Positions 6,992 through 9,293 of a stretch of DNA of 9,293 nt are shown piece by piece. How positions within the stretch are numbered: the first letter of the stretch is position 1; every line of letters starts with the position of its first letter. The DNA comes from Bacteroidales bacterium. GTDB lineage: Bacteria; Bacteroidota; Bacteroidia; Bacteroidales; UBA10428. Under the pieces are notes generated by a model. The model did not search any database. It saw only the letters and a program-made list of their open reading frames with translations, and was not told the DNA's origin. The stretch spans positions 1 through 9,293 of the forward strand of contig JAFGOZ010000035.1 in NCBI GenBank assembly GCA_016926235.1, written 5' to 3'. The position numbers were made by a program, and so were the translations under genes.

Positions 6992-7570
6992 ATGGATCAG
7001 TTAAAAAGCAGAATTTTAAATTGTACTGCATGCGACTTACATAAAACCAGGAATCACGCCATTTGGGGTGAAGGCAATCAGAACGCAGAGATATTGCTAA
7101 TTGGAGAAGCCCCGGGAGAGGATGAAGACAGAATAGGCAGGCCTTTTGTTGGGAAATCGGGGCAATTGCTTTATAAAATACTGGCTGCATGCGGGTTTAC
7201 CAGAAAAGAGCATGTGTTTTTAAGCAATGTATTACGATGCAGGCCGCCTGGTAACCGTACTCCTAAAGATATCGAGGTGAATGCATGTATTCCATTTTTG
7301 TATGAACAAATTAAACTCGTGGATCCAAAAATTGTTATTCCTTTAGGAGCAACGGCCTTAAAACGTCTTTTAAAAAATGACAACCTAAAAATAACCAAAC
7401 TTCGTGGATCATGGATGGAATGGGACAACCGATTGGTAATGCCCGTATACCATCCTTCGGCATTGTTACGTAATCCAGCTCTGAAGCGTGATACATGGGA
7501 AGATTACAAGAAAGTGGTTTATAAGTATCGTGAGCTTGTTGATCCCAACCATTATTCCGATTATATTTAA
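6992..7570 (+). CDS. Family 4 uracil-DNA glycosylase (iron-sulfur type)
   Basis: This 192-residue enzyme should remove uracil from DNA to start base excision repair. The active-site motif GEAPGEDED at 38-46 followed by GRPFVGKSG at 49-57 is diagnostic of family 4. HPSALLR at 154-160 is the second conserved motif, with H154 the conserved histidine. Four cysteines for the [4Fe-4S] cluster are in place: C11 and C14 (CTACDL), C83 (LRCRPPGNRTP) and C99. The sequence from TACDLHKTR onwards agrees with the family over its full length, so the gene looks intact. An in-frame stop at 6983-6985 means the ATG at 6992 is the only reasonable start; no Shine-Dalgarno is visible. It stands alone, divergent from PhzF and convergent with the FkbM gene. 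Confidence 0.95.
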   Translation: MDQLKSRILNCTACDLHKTRNHAIWGEGNQNAEILLIGEAPGEDEDRIGRPFVGKSGQLLYKILAACGFTRKEHVFLSNVLRCRPPGNRTPKDIEVNACIPFLYEQIKLVDPKIVIPLGATALKRLLKNDNLKITKLRGSWMEWDNRLVMPVYHPSALLRNPALKRDTWEDYKKVVYKYRELVDPNHYSDYI

Positions 7571-7579
7571 TGGTCTTCA

Positions 7580-7610
7580 AATAAAAAATGAACTGGTATG
7601 AACCCGTTCA
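7580..7610 (-). terminator. Possible terminator between convergent UDG and FkbM genes
   Basis: On the minus strand, tgaac (7610-7606) pairs with gttca (7593-7589). The stem continues inward by two GC pairs after one mismatch around a six-base loop, and is followed by a T-rich tract (ttttttatt, 7588-7580). It lies 69 bp past the FkbM stop. The stem is weak, so this is tentative. Confidence 0.4.
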
Positions 7611-7678
7611 GATTTACGACCTATAGTCATTTATTGATAGTATATCATTACAAAACCTCACATTACTTTGTTTTTATA

Positions 7679-8488
7679 TTATGTTATATGTCGTTTATAT
7701 TTTAAGGATTTTATTAATTCTTTTTCATCATTATTGATAGCCAAAAAATTTGGACCTATGAAGTCTTCATATTTAAATTCATAGTTCCTGAACTCAACGA
7801 CTTTTGGAAATATCTTTCCTACTAAATATCCGTAATCGTTCAACAGGGAATAAAAATCTAACAGTAAATTTTTCGTCGATATATTTATATAACCATATTC
7901 AAATTGTAATACTTTTATTTTTTTTCTTTTAAGAAAGCTCTCGAAACCGATTAATGCATCATATTCTGCACCCTCAAGATCTAACTTAATAAAATCAATC
8001 TCATTAATTTTATGTTCTTCAGCAAAACTATCTCCTCGTATTAATTCTATTGTCTTTGAGCCGATTGACTGATATGAAATACCTTTAATATCAAATAAAG
8101 ATGAGTGTGTGTGTGAATTGAAAATATTGATTTCTTTTGTACAATTTTGTGAAAATAATCCTTTATTAACAGGGATAATATTTTTATGCTCTCTAACATT
8201 GTTTTTCAACTGAATATAAGTATTATCAACCGGTTCAAACGCATATATTTTACAATGGGGATTATATTTATAAAGCATTAAGCTGTAATTTCCGATATTT
8301 GCACCACCATCAATTATTACTGAGGGATTAAATTCTGATATTTTTTTAATAACTGTAATTTCACCATTACTAAAAATGTCATGATTCCTATTTTCATATA
8401 ACCTGTTCAATGATCTTCCAAATCCAGCTAAATGTTTGAAAAAAGAGTTATGGGTGTTTCTTTTAAAAATTCTTTTTAATTTATTCAT
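7679..8488 (-). CDS. FkbM family SAM-dependent methyltransferase
   Basis: With the start at 8486-8488 the protein has 269 residues, normal for the FkbM family. SAM-binding motif I is IIDGGANIGNYS at 58-69, the acidic E-P pair of YAFEPV is at 85-86, and the family hallmark DFIKLDLEGAEYDALIGFES lies at 165-184. These enzymes methylate hydroxyl groups of sugars or other small molecules, often in polysaccharide clusters; the acceptor here is unknown. The frame is open 25 codons further up to 8563, but that part lies in IS-flanking DNA, so I prefer the internal ATG. The gene is noticeably richer in A and T, with many Lys, Asn and Ile codons, than the PhzF or UDG genes, and it lies beside a transposase remnant. 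Both fit acquisition by transfer. No partner glycosyltransferase is in the window. Confidence 0.88.
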   Translation of the reverse strand: MNKLKRIFKRNTHNSFFKHLAGFGRSLNRLYENRNHDIFSNGEITVIKKISEFNPSVIIDGGANIGNYSLMLYKYNPHCKIYAFEPVDNTYIQLKNNVREHKNIIPVNKGLFSQNCTKEINIFNSHTHSSLFDIKGISYQSIGSKTIELIRGDSFAEEHKINEIDFIKLDLEGAEYDALIGFESFLKRKKIKVLQFEYGYINISTKNLLLDFYSLLNDYGYLVGKIFPKVVEFRNYEFKYEDFIGPNFLAINNDEKELIKSLKYKRHIT

Positions 8489-8631
8489 ACTTTTTTGGTT
8501 AATTCTAACAAATGGTAAAATTTTCGTCTTAAAATTAGTCCAAAATTTCTTTTGAATATGCACCAGTATAAGCTATATCTATCCATGCATGAAGAAAAAA
8601 ATAAAATTATTTTTAACCCTATATCACTATC

Positions 8632-9236
8632 AGTATGTTGTACAGATATAATTTTTTCATAAAAAAGCATTTCTGAAGGTGTATGAAATACCAGGACCTT
8701 TCTTGACCTGTTGTTTAACCAGTTTTGCAAATTTTCAAGCTCTTTGTCAGATAACTTATCAAAATCAGTTCCTTTTGATAGAACCTCCGGATTAATCCAT
8801 TCGTGTTTTCGTTTGTCCCCCTTTCCCAAGAAGAATAAGGATGGGCAAAATACACATCCATTCCTGTTTGTAAAGTAAATGATTTATGTTTAGCCATCTC
8901 AGAGCCATTGTCGTAGGTGAGGGTCTTTTTCATATATTCAGGTGTCTTAAAAATACACTTTGCAAAGGCAGTTATAACCGTTTCTGATTTTTTATCCGGT
9001 AGTTTTACCAATAGGGTATAACGGATCTTACTTTCGACAAGTGTCCCTAAGAAACTGTTTTGATTTGAGCCTATCATTAAGTCACCCTCCCAATGACCTA
9101 TGTCAATCCTACCTTCAACATGTGTTGGTCGTTGATCTATACTTACCCTGCCTTGAATATGCTGTATTTGCCTTCTGGTTTTTTCCTTTCTGCGTCTTGA
9201 TTTGTGTCGGGAGTGTTCATTTAAGTGTGTCATCCC
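8632..9236 (-). pseudogene. IS30-family transposase, 5'-truncated and frameshifted
   Basis: The minus strand from about 9236 encodes the DDE catalytic domain of an IS30-family transposase: THLNEHSRHKSRRRKEKTRR, GRVSIDQRP, IGHWEGDLMIG (first Asp), LTYDNGSEM (second Asp), and HPYSSWERGTNENTNGLIRR with the catalytic Glu. At 8773-8778 the frame breaks. RRFYQKEL continues in the first frame, while KGTDFDKLSDKELENLQNWL and NNRSRKVLVFHTPSEML continue in the -1 frame. Loss of one C from a CCA proline codon (normal RRFxPKGTDFD) explains this exactly. The N-terminal helix-turn-helix part, roughly the first 140 residues of a typical 320, is not found: an in-frame TAA lies a few codons above 9254 and no frame in the last 40 bases resembles it. 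The C-terminus after about 8632 also drifts into non-IS sequence. No terminal inverted repeats or target duplication are recognisable, so the copy is dead. Confidence 0.85.
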
Positions 9237-9293
9237 TTTAAATTCTATTTTCAAATATAATTGTTAATTGATTTAAAATGGTTGGCCAATCAT

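Noticed and set aside
8489..8563. N-terminal extension of the FkbM methyltransferase
   Set aside because: The extra 25 codons lie in IS-flank sequence and add nothing that resembles the family.

Overview
The window looks like chromosomal DNA of a low-GC member of the Bacteroidota, probably an environmental or marine type. The main evidence is a C-terminal type IX secretion (T9SS) sorting domain on a carbohydrate-binding exoprotein. Lipoprotein signal peptides of the usual Bacteroidota kind, an IS30-family remnant, and starts without clear Shine-Dalgarno sequences fit this. No rRNA, tRNA, CRISPR array or intact mobile element is visible, and I found no promoter I would defend.

Layout. (1) 2-775 (+): the C-terminal end of a secreted protein (bacterial Ig-like, CBM6, T9SS sorting domain), cut by the left edge and closed by a strong terminator at 796-836. 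(2) 872-1653 (-): two decayed genes, a short C-terminal scrap resembling DUF4386 membrane proteins and a serine beta-lactamase-family hydrolase broken by a frameshift and an amber codon. The 5' breakpoint of the hydrolase coincides with the stop codon of the next gene. (3) 1654-4140 (-): a zinc-ribbon class I methyltransferase, a beta-helix lipoprotein and a Cys-rich DUF3795 protein. The last two are 11 bp apart and probably co-transcribed. (4) 4243-6726 (-): PhzF-family enzyme, a small lipoprotein, a two-TM protein (start overlapping the lipoprotein stop by ATGA) and a protein made of two AbrB-like repeats; a likely transcription unit. (5) 6992-7570 (+): a family 4 uracil-DNA glycosylase, divergent from PhzF. 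(6) 7679-9236 (-): an AT-rich FkbM methyltransferase next to a truncated, frameshifted IS30-family transposase that runs to the right edge.

This is mostly a patchwork of accessory genes rather than one pathway. The most unusual items are the lipoprotein at 5251-5874, which resembles the periplasmic docking region of RND transporters without any transporter, its translationally coupled membrane partner, and the AbrB-like protein with an ungapped 86-residue internal repeat. I see no convincing new defence or biosynthetic system.
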